A stretch of DNA of 5,250 bases from Prevotellaceae bacterium UBA2718 (lineage in GTDB: Bacteria > Bacteroidota > Bacteroidia > Bacteroidales > Bacteroidaceae): assembly GCA_002353975.1 (NCBI GenBank), contig DEKQ01000167.1, positions 1 to 5,250 on the forward strand, written 5' to 3'. Of the stretch, positions 1 through 4,912 are shown piece after piece. The notes beneath the pieces are model-generated. The model was not told where the DNA came from. It did not search any database and was given only the letters and a program-made list of their open reading frames with translations. Both the position numbers and the translations under genes were made by a program. Positions within the stretch are counted from its first letter, which is position 1. Each line of letters starts with the position of its first letter.

Positions 1-1035
1 ATGACCATCGTCTGCGGCGACTCCCACAGCAGCACCCACGGCGCAGTAGGCGCCCTGGCAATGGGCATCGGCACCAGCGAGGTGGCTCAGGTGCTGGCCA
101 GCCAGTGCATACTGCAGAGCAAGCCCAAGAGCATGCGCATCAACATAGAGGGCCAGCTGCAGCCGGGCGTAACGGCCAAGGACGTGGCCCTGTACATCAT
201 GGCGCAGATGACTACCAGCGGAGCCACCGGCTACGTGGTGGAGTATGCGGGCAGCACCATACGCAGCCTCTCCATGGAGGGGCGCCTGACGCTTTCCAAC
301 CTCAGTATCGAGATGGGTAGCCGGGCGGGCATCATAGCTCCCGACGAAGTAACCTTTGCCTACCTGAAGGGCCGCGAGTATGCGCCCAAGGGCGAGGATT
401 GGGACCGCGCCGTTGAGGAGTGGCGCCAGCTGAGGAGCGACGAGGACGCCGTCTTCGACAAGGAGGTTACCTACCGCGCCGAGGACATACAGCCGCGCAT
501 CACCTACGGCACTAACCCCGGTGCAGGCATCGCCGTTGACGGCACCGTGCCAACCCTTGACAACCTCAGCCAGACAGAGGCTGCACAGCTGAAGAGCCAG
601 CTGGACTATATGCAGTTCCAGCCGGGCGAGAAGCTGGAAGGCAAGCCGGTAGATTATGTGTTCCTCGGAGCATGCACCAACGGTCGCATTGAGGACTTCC
701 GCGCATTTGCCTCCATCGTAAAGGGTAAGAAGAAGGCCGACAGCGTGGTTGCATGGCTCGTACCGGGCTCTTGGCTCGTAAGGCAGCAGATTATCGACGA
801 GGGCATAGACAAGATTCTCGCCGATGCAGGTTTTGAGCTGCGCCTGCCATCATGCTCTGCATGTCTGGCAATGAATCCGGACAAGGTGCCTGCAGGCAAG
901 TTGGCTATATCTACCTCTAACCGTAACTTCGTAGGTCGTCAGGGTCCTGGCGCGCGCACCGTGCTTGCATCACCCCTCACCGTGGCCGCCAGTGCCATCA
1001 CAGGCGTCATCACCGACCCACGCACGATGCATTAA
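1..1035 (+). CDS. leuC: 3-isopropylmalate dehydratase large subunit, 5'-truncated by the window edge
   Basis: Large subunit of isopropylmalate isomerase, a cytoplasmic [4Fe-4S] aconitase-family enzyme that converts 2-isopropylmalate to 3-isopropylmalate in leucine synthesis (and citramalate to 3-methylmalate where the citramalate route is used). The 344 visible residues start at the motif TIVCGDSHSSTHGA, which lies about 120 residues into full-length LeuC (about 466 aa in E. coli). The ATG at position 1 is therefore an internal Met, and the gene begins upstream. Visible hallmarks are GIGTSEV (23-29), SMEGRLTLSN (91-100), TNPG (171-174), and the three cluster cysteines C225 (FLGACTNGRIEDFR) and C285/C288 (CSACLAMN), followed by STSNRNFVGRQGPGART. 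The cluster motif reads PSCSACLAMN where PGCS is usual, a small substitution next to the first cysteine of the pair. All three cluster ligands are present, so the enzyme should be active with LeuD, which follows after 103 bp. Confidence 0.96.
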   Translation: MTIVCGDSHSSTHGAVGALAMGIGTSEVAQVLASQCILQSKPKSMRINIEGQLQPGVTAKDVALYIMAQMTTSGATGYVVEYAGSTIRSLSMEGRLTLSNLSIEMGSRAGIIAPDEVTFAYLKGREYAPKGEDWDRAVEEWRQLRSDEDAVFDKEVTYRAEDIQPRITYGTNPGAGIAVDGTVPTLDNLSQTEAAQLKSQLDYMQFQPGEKLEGKPVDYVFLGACTNGRIEDFRAFASIVKGKKKADSVVAWLVPGSWLVRQQIIDEGIDKILADAGFELRLPSCSACLAMNPDKVPAGKLAISTSNRNFVGRQGPGARTVLASPLTVAASAITGVITDPRTMH

Positions 1036-1038
1036 CCA

Positions 1039-1100
1039 GCCACCGTGCCCTGCGGTTCTACACACGAACGTCAGGAAAACGCCACCGTGCCTGCGGTTCT
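1039..1100. repeat. Imperfect direct repeat in the leuC-leuD gap
   Basis: A 21-bp block at 1039-1059 beginning GCCACCGTGCC recurs at 1081-1100 with a single C deleted; both end in CTGCGGTTCT. The repeat period is 42 bp. The second copy can fold its end into a small hairpin (TGCGG, loop TTCT, CCGTA; 1092-1105). The two copies fill most of the 103-bp spacer between the leuC stop and the leuD start. No promoter or terminator is evident here, so leuC and leuD are probably co-transcribed through it. The function is unknown. Confidence 0.8.
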
Positions 1101-1138
1101 CCGTAGGGACATAAAATGACTTAAAAACAGAAAACAAA

Positions 1139-1759
1139 ATGGCTAAAGAGAAATTCAATATAATCAAATCCACCTGTCTGCCCATAGCGATAGACAACTG
1201 TAATACCGACCTCATCATACCGGCGCGCTATCTCGCTTTCACCACACGCGACCCGAAGTTCTTCGGCGAGGCGTTCATGCACGACCTGCGTTATGATGCC
1301 AACGATAAGCCCGTTGCCGACTTCGTAATGAACCAGCCACAGTTCTCTGAGGCTCCGCGCAAGGGAGTGCACGAGATTATCGTAGGCGGCAAGAACTGGG
1401 GTTCCGGCTCTTCGCGCGAACATGCCGCATGGGCCATCGCCGGATATGGCGTGCGCGTGGTCATCAGCTCTTCTTTTGCTGACATACACCGCAACAACCT
1501 GCTCAACTGCTTTGTGCTCCCCGTCATCGTGAGCCTGGAGTTCCAGGCAGAGTTGTTTGCTTCCATCGAGGCCGACCCGCAGACCATCGTAACCGTTGAC
1601 GTGCCTAACCAGACCGTCACCAACGAGGCTACAGGCCACAGCGAGAAGTTTGAAATCAACTCCTACAAGAAGTACTGTCTGATGAATGCACTGGATGACA
1701 TCGACTTCCTGCTTCAGAACAAAGACAAGATTACCGCTTGGGAAGAGAAGAATGCATAG
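1139..1759 (+). CDS. leuD: 3-isopropylmalate dehydratase small subunit
   Basis: Small (swivelling-domain) subunit that pairs with LeuC to form isopropylmalate isomerase in the cytoplasm; it contributes substrate-recognition residues to the active site. The 206-residue product matches the usual length of about 200. Family signatures are the early NxNTDLIIPARYL block (20-32, corresponding to the DTDxIIP motif, with N22 replacing the first Asp), the glycine/serine-rich active-site motif GSGSSREHAAWAI (88-100), SSFADIHRNN (111-120), and the C-terminal KKYCLMNALDDIDFLL (177-192). The start at 1139 gives a normal N-terminus (MAKEKFNIIKS). Its leader is A-rich (ACAGAAAACAAA) without a Shine-Dalgarno, as is common in Bacteroidota. 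It sits 103 bp after leuC. The next gene in the cluster is separated from its stop by a 231-bp repeat-filled gap. Confidence 0.96.
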   Translation: MAKEKFNIIKSTCLPIAIDNCNTDLIIPARYLAFTTRDPKFFGEAFMHDLRYDANDKPVADFVMNQPQFSEAPRKGVHEIIVGGKNWGSGSSREHAAWAIAGYGVRVVISSSFADIHRNNLLNCFVLPVIVSLEFQAELFASIEADPQTIVTVDVPNQTVTNEATGHSEKFEINSYKKYCLMNALDDIDFLLQNKDKITAWEEKNA

Positions 1760-1765
1760 TTCATA

Positions 1766-1992
1766 ATGTACAATTTACCATGTACAATGTACAATTTAGC
1801 TGGCGCGTTTGGGTCTCAAAGGTCTAAATGTTCAAACGGAAATGGTACATTGGACTCCGAGCTTTGCTCGCCTGAGCACCTACGGAGCGCAAGAAATGGT
1901 AAATGGTACATGGTAAATGGTAATTGTACATTGGACTCCGAGCTTTGCTCGCCTGAGCACCTACGGAGCGCAAGAAATGGTAAATTGTACAT
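1766..1992. repeat. Composite intergenic repeat element bounded by 16-bp perfect inverted repeats
   Basis: The element fills the gap between leuD and the LeuA/CimA-type gene. Its ends are a perfect 16-bp inverted repeat: ATGTACAATTTACCAT at 1766-1781 and its complement at 1977-1992. The left part (1766-1800) is five in-phase heptamers, ATGTACA three times with one ATTTACC and one ATTTAGC. Heptamers of the complementary type (GGTAAAT, GGTACAT, GGTAATT) run from 1898 to 1925. Between the arrays lie three cores. The first, 1801-1843, contains CGTTTG/CAAACG (1806-1811 with 1833-1838). The other two are near-identical GC-rich cores with the hairpins CGAGC-TTT-GCTCG (1858-1870) and, overlapping it, TGCTC-GCCT-GAGCA (1865-1878). 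There is no transposase. It resembles dispersed non-coding repeats I associate with Bacteroidales intergenic regions; the family assignment is inference. Confidence 0.85.
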
Positions 1993-1993
1993 G
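1841..1993. repeat. 81-bp-period tandem duplication inside the composite element
   Basis: Positions 1841-1912 and 1922-1993 (72 bp each) are the same apart from two substitutions (1844/1925 and 1905/1986). The period is 81 bp, exactly 27 codons. Read in the frame of the downstream gene, both copies are open and encode the same peptide, beginning TLDSELCSPEHLRSARNGK. This is why a long-ORF caller can extend the gene upstream to 1766. The near identity suggests a recent duplication or ongoing homogenisation. Confidence 0.92.
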
Positions 1994-3592
1994 ACAAAGA
2001 TGAATGTCGAAATACTGGACTGCACGCTACGTGATGGCGAACAGACCAACGGCGTATCCTTCCTGCCCCACGAAAAGCTGGGCATTGCCCGCATGTTGCT
2101 GCGCGATGTCCATGTGGATCGTATCGAAGTAGCCTCGGCGCGTGTCTCCGATGGCGAGAAGGATGCTGTCAGCATGATTTGCCGCTATGCACGTAGTCTT
2201 GAGACATCTACTGAGACGCCCATACCTGATGCTTCGGAGAAAATCGAAGTATTGGGCTTTGTTGACGGAGGCAAGTCAATAGAATGGATTGAGCAATGCG
2301 GCGGCAAGGTTATCAACCTGCTGACAAAAGGCTCAGAGAACCACTGCCGTCATCAGCTGTCCAAGACTCCCGACGAGCATATCTCTGATATAAAGGAGAA
2401 TGTCAGGCTGGCTCAGGAGCACGGCCTGACCGTCAACATCTATCTTGAGGACTGGAGCAACGGCATGAAGGACTCTCCAGAATACGTCTATCACATGCTC
2501 TCCTCGCTTCAGGGCATAGGCATCAAGCGCTTCATGCTGCCCGACACCCTGGGCATACTGACACCAAAAGAGACAGCGGCATTCTTTAGGGATGTGACAA
2601 GTCGCTACCCCGACGTACACTTTGACTTCCACGCCCACAACGACTATGACCTCGCAGTGGGCAACACGCTGGCTGCCGTTCGCAATGGTGCACGTGGAGT
2701 TCACGTGACTGTCAACGGTCTCGGCGAGCGTTGCGGCAATGCGCCTCTTGCCAGCGTGCAGGCGGTATTGCACGACCATCTGGGCATCGAGACATCCATT
2801 GAGGAGGAGATGCTCGGCGAGGCATCACGCATAGTGGAGGGCTACAGCGGCATCGCCATTGCGCCAAACCAACCCATCGTGGGCGAGAACGTGTTTACAC
2901 AGGTTGCAGGAGTGCACGCCGACGGCGACAACAAGCACAACCTCTATTGCAATGCGTTGGCACCGGAGCGCTTCGGACGCAAGCGCGAATATGCCCTGGG
3001 CAAGAACTCCGGCAAGGCAAACATAGAGAAGAACCTCAAGGAACTGGGCTTGGACCTCACGCCAGAGCAGACGAAAAAGGTTACGGCGCGCATCACCGAG
3101 CTGGGCGACCGCAAGGCTCTCGTCACACAGGATGACCTGCCCTACATCGTTGCCGATGTGCTCAAGCACTCTGCTCCGGAAGACCGCGTGCGGCTGAAAG
3201 GCTACATGGTGTCCCTCTCCTACGGTCTGAAACCACATGCCTGCGTCAAGATTGACATCGACGGCAAGCGCTTTGAGGCCGACAGCAGCGGCGACGGACA
3301 GTATGATGCATTCGTCAAGGCGCTGCGACACATCTATAAGGTGACGCTCGGACGCACATTCCCAATGCTTGAGAACTATGCCGTCAGCATACCGCCAGGC
3401 GGTCGTACCGATGCGTTGGTGCAGACCCAGATAACATGGAGAATGAAGGACGGACGCCTGTTGCGCTCCCGCGCGCTGGATGCCGACCAGACAGAGGCCG
3501 CCATCAAGGCCACAATAAAGATGCTGAACCAGATAGAACCCGAGTTCCCCAAGGTATCAACACAAGACGAGAACAGCGACATCACGGAATAA
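1991..3592 (+). CDS. LeuA/CimA-family synthase (2-isopropylmalate or (R)-citramalate synthase type)
   Basis: An acyl-CoA-dependent condensing enzyme of the DRE-TIM metallolyase family. It joins acetyl-CoA to a 2-oxoacid: 2-oxoisovalerate for leucine, or pyruvate for the citramalate route to isoleucine. From ATG 1991 it has 533 residues. The TIM-barrel domain shows the catalytic CTLRDGEQTNGVSF (11-24; R14, D15), metal ligands H214 and H216 in FDFHAHNDYD, NGLGERCGNAPLASV (242-256; N250), GENVFTQVAGVHADG (298-312) and LGKNSGKANI (336-345). Residues about 400-520 form the LeuA-type allosteric domain, so end-product feedback is expected. The start at 1991 or 2000 gives a normal family N-terminus (MNVEILDCTLRDG). 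An upstream in-frame ATG at 1766 would add 75 residues translated from repeat DNA, which I reject. GERCGN rather than GERAGN, and its place after leuCD, make a second, citramalate-type synthase plausible; substrate cannot be settled by eye. Confidence 0.9.
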   Translation: MTKMNVEILDCTLRDGEQTNGVSFLPHEKLGIARMLLRDVHVDRIEVASARVSDGEKDAVSMICRYARSLETSTETPIPDASEKIEVLGFVDGGKSIEWIEQCGGKVINLLTKGSENHCRHQLSKTPDEHISDIKENVRLAQEHGLTVNIYLEDWSNGMKDSPEYVYHMLSSLQGIGIKRFMLPDTLGILTPKETAAFFRDVTSRYPDVHFDFHAHNDYDLAVGNTLAAVRNGARGVHVTVNGLGERCGNAPLASVQAVLHDHLGIETSIEEEMLGEASRIVEGYSGIAIAPNQPIVGENVFTQVAGVHADGDNKHNLYCNALAPERFGRKREYALGKNSGKANIEKNLKELGLDLTPEQTKKVTARITELGDRKALVTQDDLPYIVADVLKHSAPEDRVRLKGYMVSLSYGLKPHACVKIDIDGKRFEADSSGDGQYDAFVKALRHIYKVTLGRTFPMLENYAVSIPPGGRTDALVQTQITWRMKDGRLLRSRALDADQTEAAIKATIKMLNQIEPEFPKVSTQDENSDITE

Positions 3593-3615
3593 CAAGCAAA
3601 GCAAATCATAACGAC

Positions 3616-3651
3616 AAAAGGCAGACTCCGAGTGTGGAGCCTGCCTTTTTT
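3616..3651 (+). terminator. Strong intrinsic terminator of the leu cluster
   Basis: Twenty-three bases after the stop codon, AAAAGGCAG (3616-3624) pairs with CTGCCTTTT (3641-3649). After one A/C mismatch the stem continues as CTCC (3626-3629) with GGAG (3636-3639), around a GAGTGT loop. A run of six T follows the GC-rich stem (3646-3651). The A-run on the left means it could also stop transcription arriving from the right. It marks the end of the leuC-leuD-synthase transcript, so leuB is not co-transcribed downstream. Confidence 0.92.
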
Positions 3652-3902
3652 CATGCCCTGCCGTATCGCAATCAGCATGGTGTGCTCACCTTTGCACATA
3701 TTCCGTGCATCCACACGGGGACGTGGGCGTCCTCAGTGCTCGTATTATGCATAAAAGTAGGTACATCATATTGCACACCCCGATTTTACAAATCGTCCAT
3801 TTTTTAACAAAAAAATGAGCAAAAGTGATTTTCAGAACTCCCTATGAAAAAATGAAATCTGGAGGGGAAAAAGGTGCGGAAATTGACATTCGGATCCGCG
3901 AA

Positions 3903-3970
3903 ACTCTCAATTCTCCGCTCGGCCCAACGGGACGCTTGCCCCAGCAAGAACTCTCCATTCTCAATTTGGG
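3903..3970. repeat. Heptamer pairs flanking a GC-rich hairpin core
   Basis: Two heptamers at 3903-3916 (ACTCTCA, ATTCTCC) and three at 3950-3970 (ACTCTCC, ATTCTCA, ATTTGGG) lie in the same orientation on either side of a GC-rich core (3917-3949). The core ends in a hairpin CTTGC-CCCA-GCAAG (3935-3948). The plan matches the leuD-downstream element, which has heptamers and a GC-rich hairpin core ending near GCAAG, but the heptamer sequence is different (YTCTC type instead of TGTAC type). Confidence 0.7.
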
Positions 3971-3972
3971 AG

Positions 3973-4057
3973 GTAATAGTAGGTCTATTACATCGTGATA
4001 GCAGGTCTATTACGTTGCAAAAGTTACTCCGTCATGGGGTAATAGTAGGTCTTTTAC
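3973..4057. repeat. Three 19-bp imperfect palindromes on a 22-bp grid
   Basis: GTAATAG-TAGGT-CTATTAC occurs at 3973-3991. Variants follow at 3995-4013 (GTGATAG-CAGGT-CTATTAC) and 4039-4057 (GTAATAG-TAGGT-CTTTTAC). Start-to-start distances are 22 and 44 bp, which leaves one empty slot near 4017 that begins with a weak match (GCAAAAG). The asymmetric centre AGGT is kept in all three, so selection or copying preserved more than the arms. They may be a cluster of operator sites, spaced about two helical turns apart, or a dispersed palindromic repeat. They lie about 240 bp upstream of the next start codon. Confidence 0.8.
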
Positions 4058-4067
4058 CCCTGTTTTT
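4036..4067 (+). terminator. Terminator-like hairpin overlapping the third palindrome
   Basis: The third palindrome is extended by GGG/CCC, giving a 10-bp stem GGGGTAATAG (4036-4045) with CTTTTACCCC (4051-4060), one T/T mismatch and a 5-nt TAGGT loop. After TG comes a run of five T (4063-4067). This has the form of a rho-independent terminator, but no gene ends just upstream, so it may only guard against read-through or belong to the repeat. Confidence 0.45.
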
Positions 4068-4118
4068 ATAGTCTATTTTTCTGGTTTTGTGGCTGATTTT
4101 CGGCACAAATCACACCAA

Positions 4119-4200
4119 ACACTTGACACTCAACACTTTACACTTTCGTGCTCTCTCGTGCGTTATTTGCGCCCACGGACTCTCGCGCTCCGAAATACGC
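4119..4200. repeat. Four-unit heptamer array plus adjacent palindromic core
   Basis: Positions 4119-4146 are four exact 7-bp units: ACACTTG, then ACACTCA, then ACACTTT twice. A GC-rich stretch follows that can fold into a long hairpin. GCGT and ATTT (4160-4163, 4165-4168; one bulged T) pair with AAAT and ACGC (4193-4200), and CGGA (4176-4179) pairs with TCCG (4189-4192) at the top. It is the third heptamer-plus-hairpin unit in the window, again with its own heptamer sequence. Confidence 0.7.
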
Positions 4201-4284
4201 GCAAATTTTGAAGGTCCGAAAATCACTTTTGTCACTTTTTTAACATAAAATTGAACAAAGTGATTTTCTTTACAAATTTATTTG

Positions 4285-4292
4285 TAATTTTG
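4285..4292 (+). promoter_or_regulatory. -7 promoter box directly in front of the nuclease-like gene
   Basis: TAATTTTG matches the Bacteroidota -7 consensus TAnnTTTG. It ends only 5 bases before the ATG at 4298, so transcription should start at or next to the start codon. No good TTTG lies 19-21 bp upstream; the place is occupied by the arm AAAGTGATTTTC of an inverted repeat, which suggests a promoter that is weak or controlled by a protein. Confidence 0.55.
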
Positions 4293-4297
4293 CAATT

Positions 4298-4810
4298 ATG
4301 AAAGAGAACAAGGAGTTTATCCAAGACGAGATATTTGCTGAACGGTTACTGATAAGCGTTCGGGCTGACCAGACTGAACTGGACGACAATATCCGTGTAG
4401 CGAGGGTGCTGCTCAGCAGTTTTGATGACATGTTCATCTTTATCAACGAACACCTGTTTACAATTGGCCACAAGAATCCCGAATACACCATCAACGGAAA
4501 ATTGGGAGACCGTAAGGGCGTTGAGAGCGAAAACGGCATCAAGTCAGCATTCCGTAAGGCTAAGCAACAAGGCTGCAAGGTGGTAGTTTTAGACTTTGAC
4601 ATGCACATGTCTGAGAGTATTTTGAAGACTAAAAAGATTGTATCGGGACTCCTCGGTCGCCATGAGGATTTCAGTCAGGGAACACTTGATGAGTGTTATG
4701 TGGTTCACAATAGCAAGGCAGTCGTTGTCAAATCTGACTTTTTTACCGCACCAGACAAAGATACCATAAAACAACTCATTAGTGATGTAGTAGAAAAACT
4801 GAGGACATAA
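4298..4810 (+). CDS. Orphan CdiA-C-like (tRNase-type) toxin-domain protein
   Basis: A 170-residue protein without signal peptide or membrane segment. Residues 31-56 (NIRVARVLLSSF, then hydrophobic residues) followed by KNPEYTINGKLGDRKG (59-74) and NGIKSAFRKAKQQGCKVVVLDF (79-100) follow the order seen in the C-terminal nuclease domains of contact-dependent inhibition toxins and related tRNase domains, as I remember them: helix, strand, N-P-[DE]-x3-NG-K-x2-[DE]-x-K, a basic helix with KQ, then a hydrophobic strand. P61-E62 with D71-x-K73 could also be read as a PD-(D/E)xK nuclease core. The end (CYVVHNSKAVVVKSDFF, 133-149) fits a final strand pair. Here the domain stands alone rather than at the end of a large exoprotein. 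Its base composition is visibly lower in GC than the leu genes (25 of 60 bases at 4441-4500 against 41 of 60 at 1-60), suggesting transfer. No immunity gene adjoins it. That it is a real gene is likely; the nuclease role is inference. Confidence 0.6.
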   Translation: MKENKEFIQDEIFAERLLISVRADQTELDDNIRVARVLLSSFDDMFIFINEHLFTIGHKNPEYTINGKLGDRKGVESENGIKSAFRKAKQQGCKVVVLDFDMHMSESILKTKKIVSGLLGRHEDFSQGTLDECYVVHNSKAVVVKSDFFTAPDKDTIKQLISDVVEKLRT

Positions 4811-4830
4811 CCCCTTGGAAGGCTATGTCC
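4794..4830 (-). terminator. Minus-strand terminator hairpin at the 3' end of the nuclease-like gene
   Basis: GGACATA (4803-4809) pairs with TATGTCC (4824-4830); CC/GG (4811-4812 with 4821-4822) extends the stem past one mismatch. Read on the minus strand, the stem is followed by TCAG and five T (4798-4794). Read on the plus strand it is followed by no T-run. It is therefore oriented to end leftward transcription, and its arm contains the TAA stop of the plus-strand gene. Confidence 0.6.
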
Positions 4831-4908
4831 CCACATGATGGTCAGAAAGGTCCAGCTTGAATTTTGCTCTGAAAGCAAATCGTTCGCGCCCTCTGACGAC
4901 ATTCTGAC
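4794..4908 (-). ncRNA. Predicted small RNA converging on the nuclease-like gene
   Basis: A minus-strand promoter (4944-4913) and a minus-strand terminator (4830-4794) delimit a transcript of about 115 nt. Its 5' end GTCAGAA (4908-4902) can pair with TTCTGAC (4847-4841), a perfect 7-bp closing stem around an internal domain. Inside is a hairpin TTTGCT/AGCAAA with a 5-nt loop (4879-4863). The terminator hairpin follows after about 10 nt. The RNA overlaps the last 17 bases of the nuclease-like coding sequence in antisense. A 65-codon frame (4902-4705) starts near the predicted 5' end but runs through the terminator and into the opposite gene, so I favour a non-coding RNA. I do not recognise it as a known family. 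Confidence 0.5.
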
Positions 4909-4912
4909 GCTG

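Larger units (their letters stand above)
3800..4268. repeat. AT-rich motif in direct and inverted copies (3800-3833, 4218-4231, 4236-4268)
   Basis: A block of about 34 bp at 3800-3833 (starts TTTTTTAACA, ends AAAGTGATTTTC) recurs with a few changes and one deletion at 4236-4268. Its end CAAAAGTGATTTTC (3820-3833) is also present perfectly inverted at 4218-4231 (14 bp). The inverted copy and the right copy form a perfect 12-bp inverted repeat, GAAAATCACTTT (4218-4229) with AAAGTGATTTTC (4257-4268), separated by 27 bp, just upstream of the -7 box of the nuclease-like gene. The inverted repeat overlaps the -33 zone and could be an operator. Alternatively the outer copies mark the edges of an insertion of about 400 bp. 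Confidence 0.75.
3652..4297. other. Gene-free, structure-rich intergenic region
   Basis: About 650 bp without a convincing gene. The open frames at 3436-3807 and 3874-4071 have low-complexity or repeat-derived translations and no family resemblance. The region holds, left to right: a 10-bp palindrome TTATGCATAA (3745-3754); a small AT-rich hairpin CGATTT-TAC-AAATCG followed by six T (3781-3805), possibly a weak terminator; an AT-rich motif repeated near 4236; a heptamer-flanked hairpin core (3903-3970); three 19-bp imperfect palindromes (3973-4057); a heptamer array (4119-4146) with an adjacent hairpin (4160-4200); and the promoter of the next gene. Density of structure is unusual for a simple spacer. 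Confidence 0.75.

Noticed and set aside
1121..1639. Long minus-strand open frames opposite leuD (also 1291-1659)
   Set aside because: They lie wholly opposite a clearly conserved gene, and their translations show no family resemblance; they are frame shadows of GC-biased codons.
2333..3331. Minus-strand open frames opposite the synthase gene (2333-2779, 2825-3331)
   Set aside because: Fully antisense to a gene with clear motifs, no promoter on that strand and no recognisable domain.
3436..3807. Plus-strand 123-codon frame overlapping the synthase 3' end
   Set aside because: It starts inside the synthase, runs through the terminator hairpin, and its translation has no family features.
3973..4057. 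CRISPR array from regularly spaced palindromes
   Set aside because: Spacers would be 3 bp and 25 bp with only three degenerate copies, and there are no cas genes; spacing and length do not fit CRISPR.
3874..4071. Plus-strand 65-codon frame in the intergenic region
   Set aside because: Its peptide is a translation of the heptamer core and the GTAATAG palindromes (VIVGLL appears twice), so it is repeat-derived.
4272..4279. Minus-strand -7 box TAAATTTG before the nuclease-like gene
   Set aside because: No TTTG at the proper distance on the minus strand and no gene to the left that it could drive; AT-rich sequence makes single boxes likely by chance.
4705..4902. Minus-strand 65-codon frame beginning just after the predicted sRNA start
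   Set aside because: Its position is suggestive, but it runs through the terminator hairpin and about 100 bases into the opposing gene with no recognisable motif; kept only as an alternative reading of the sRNA.
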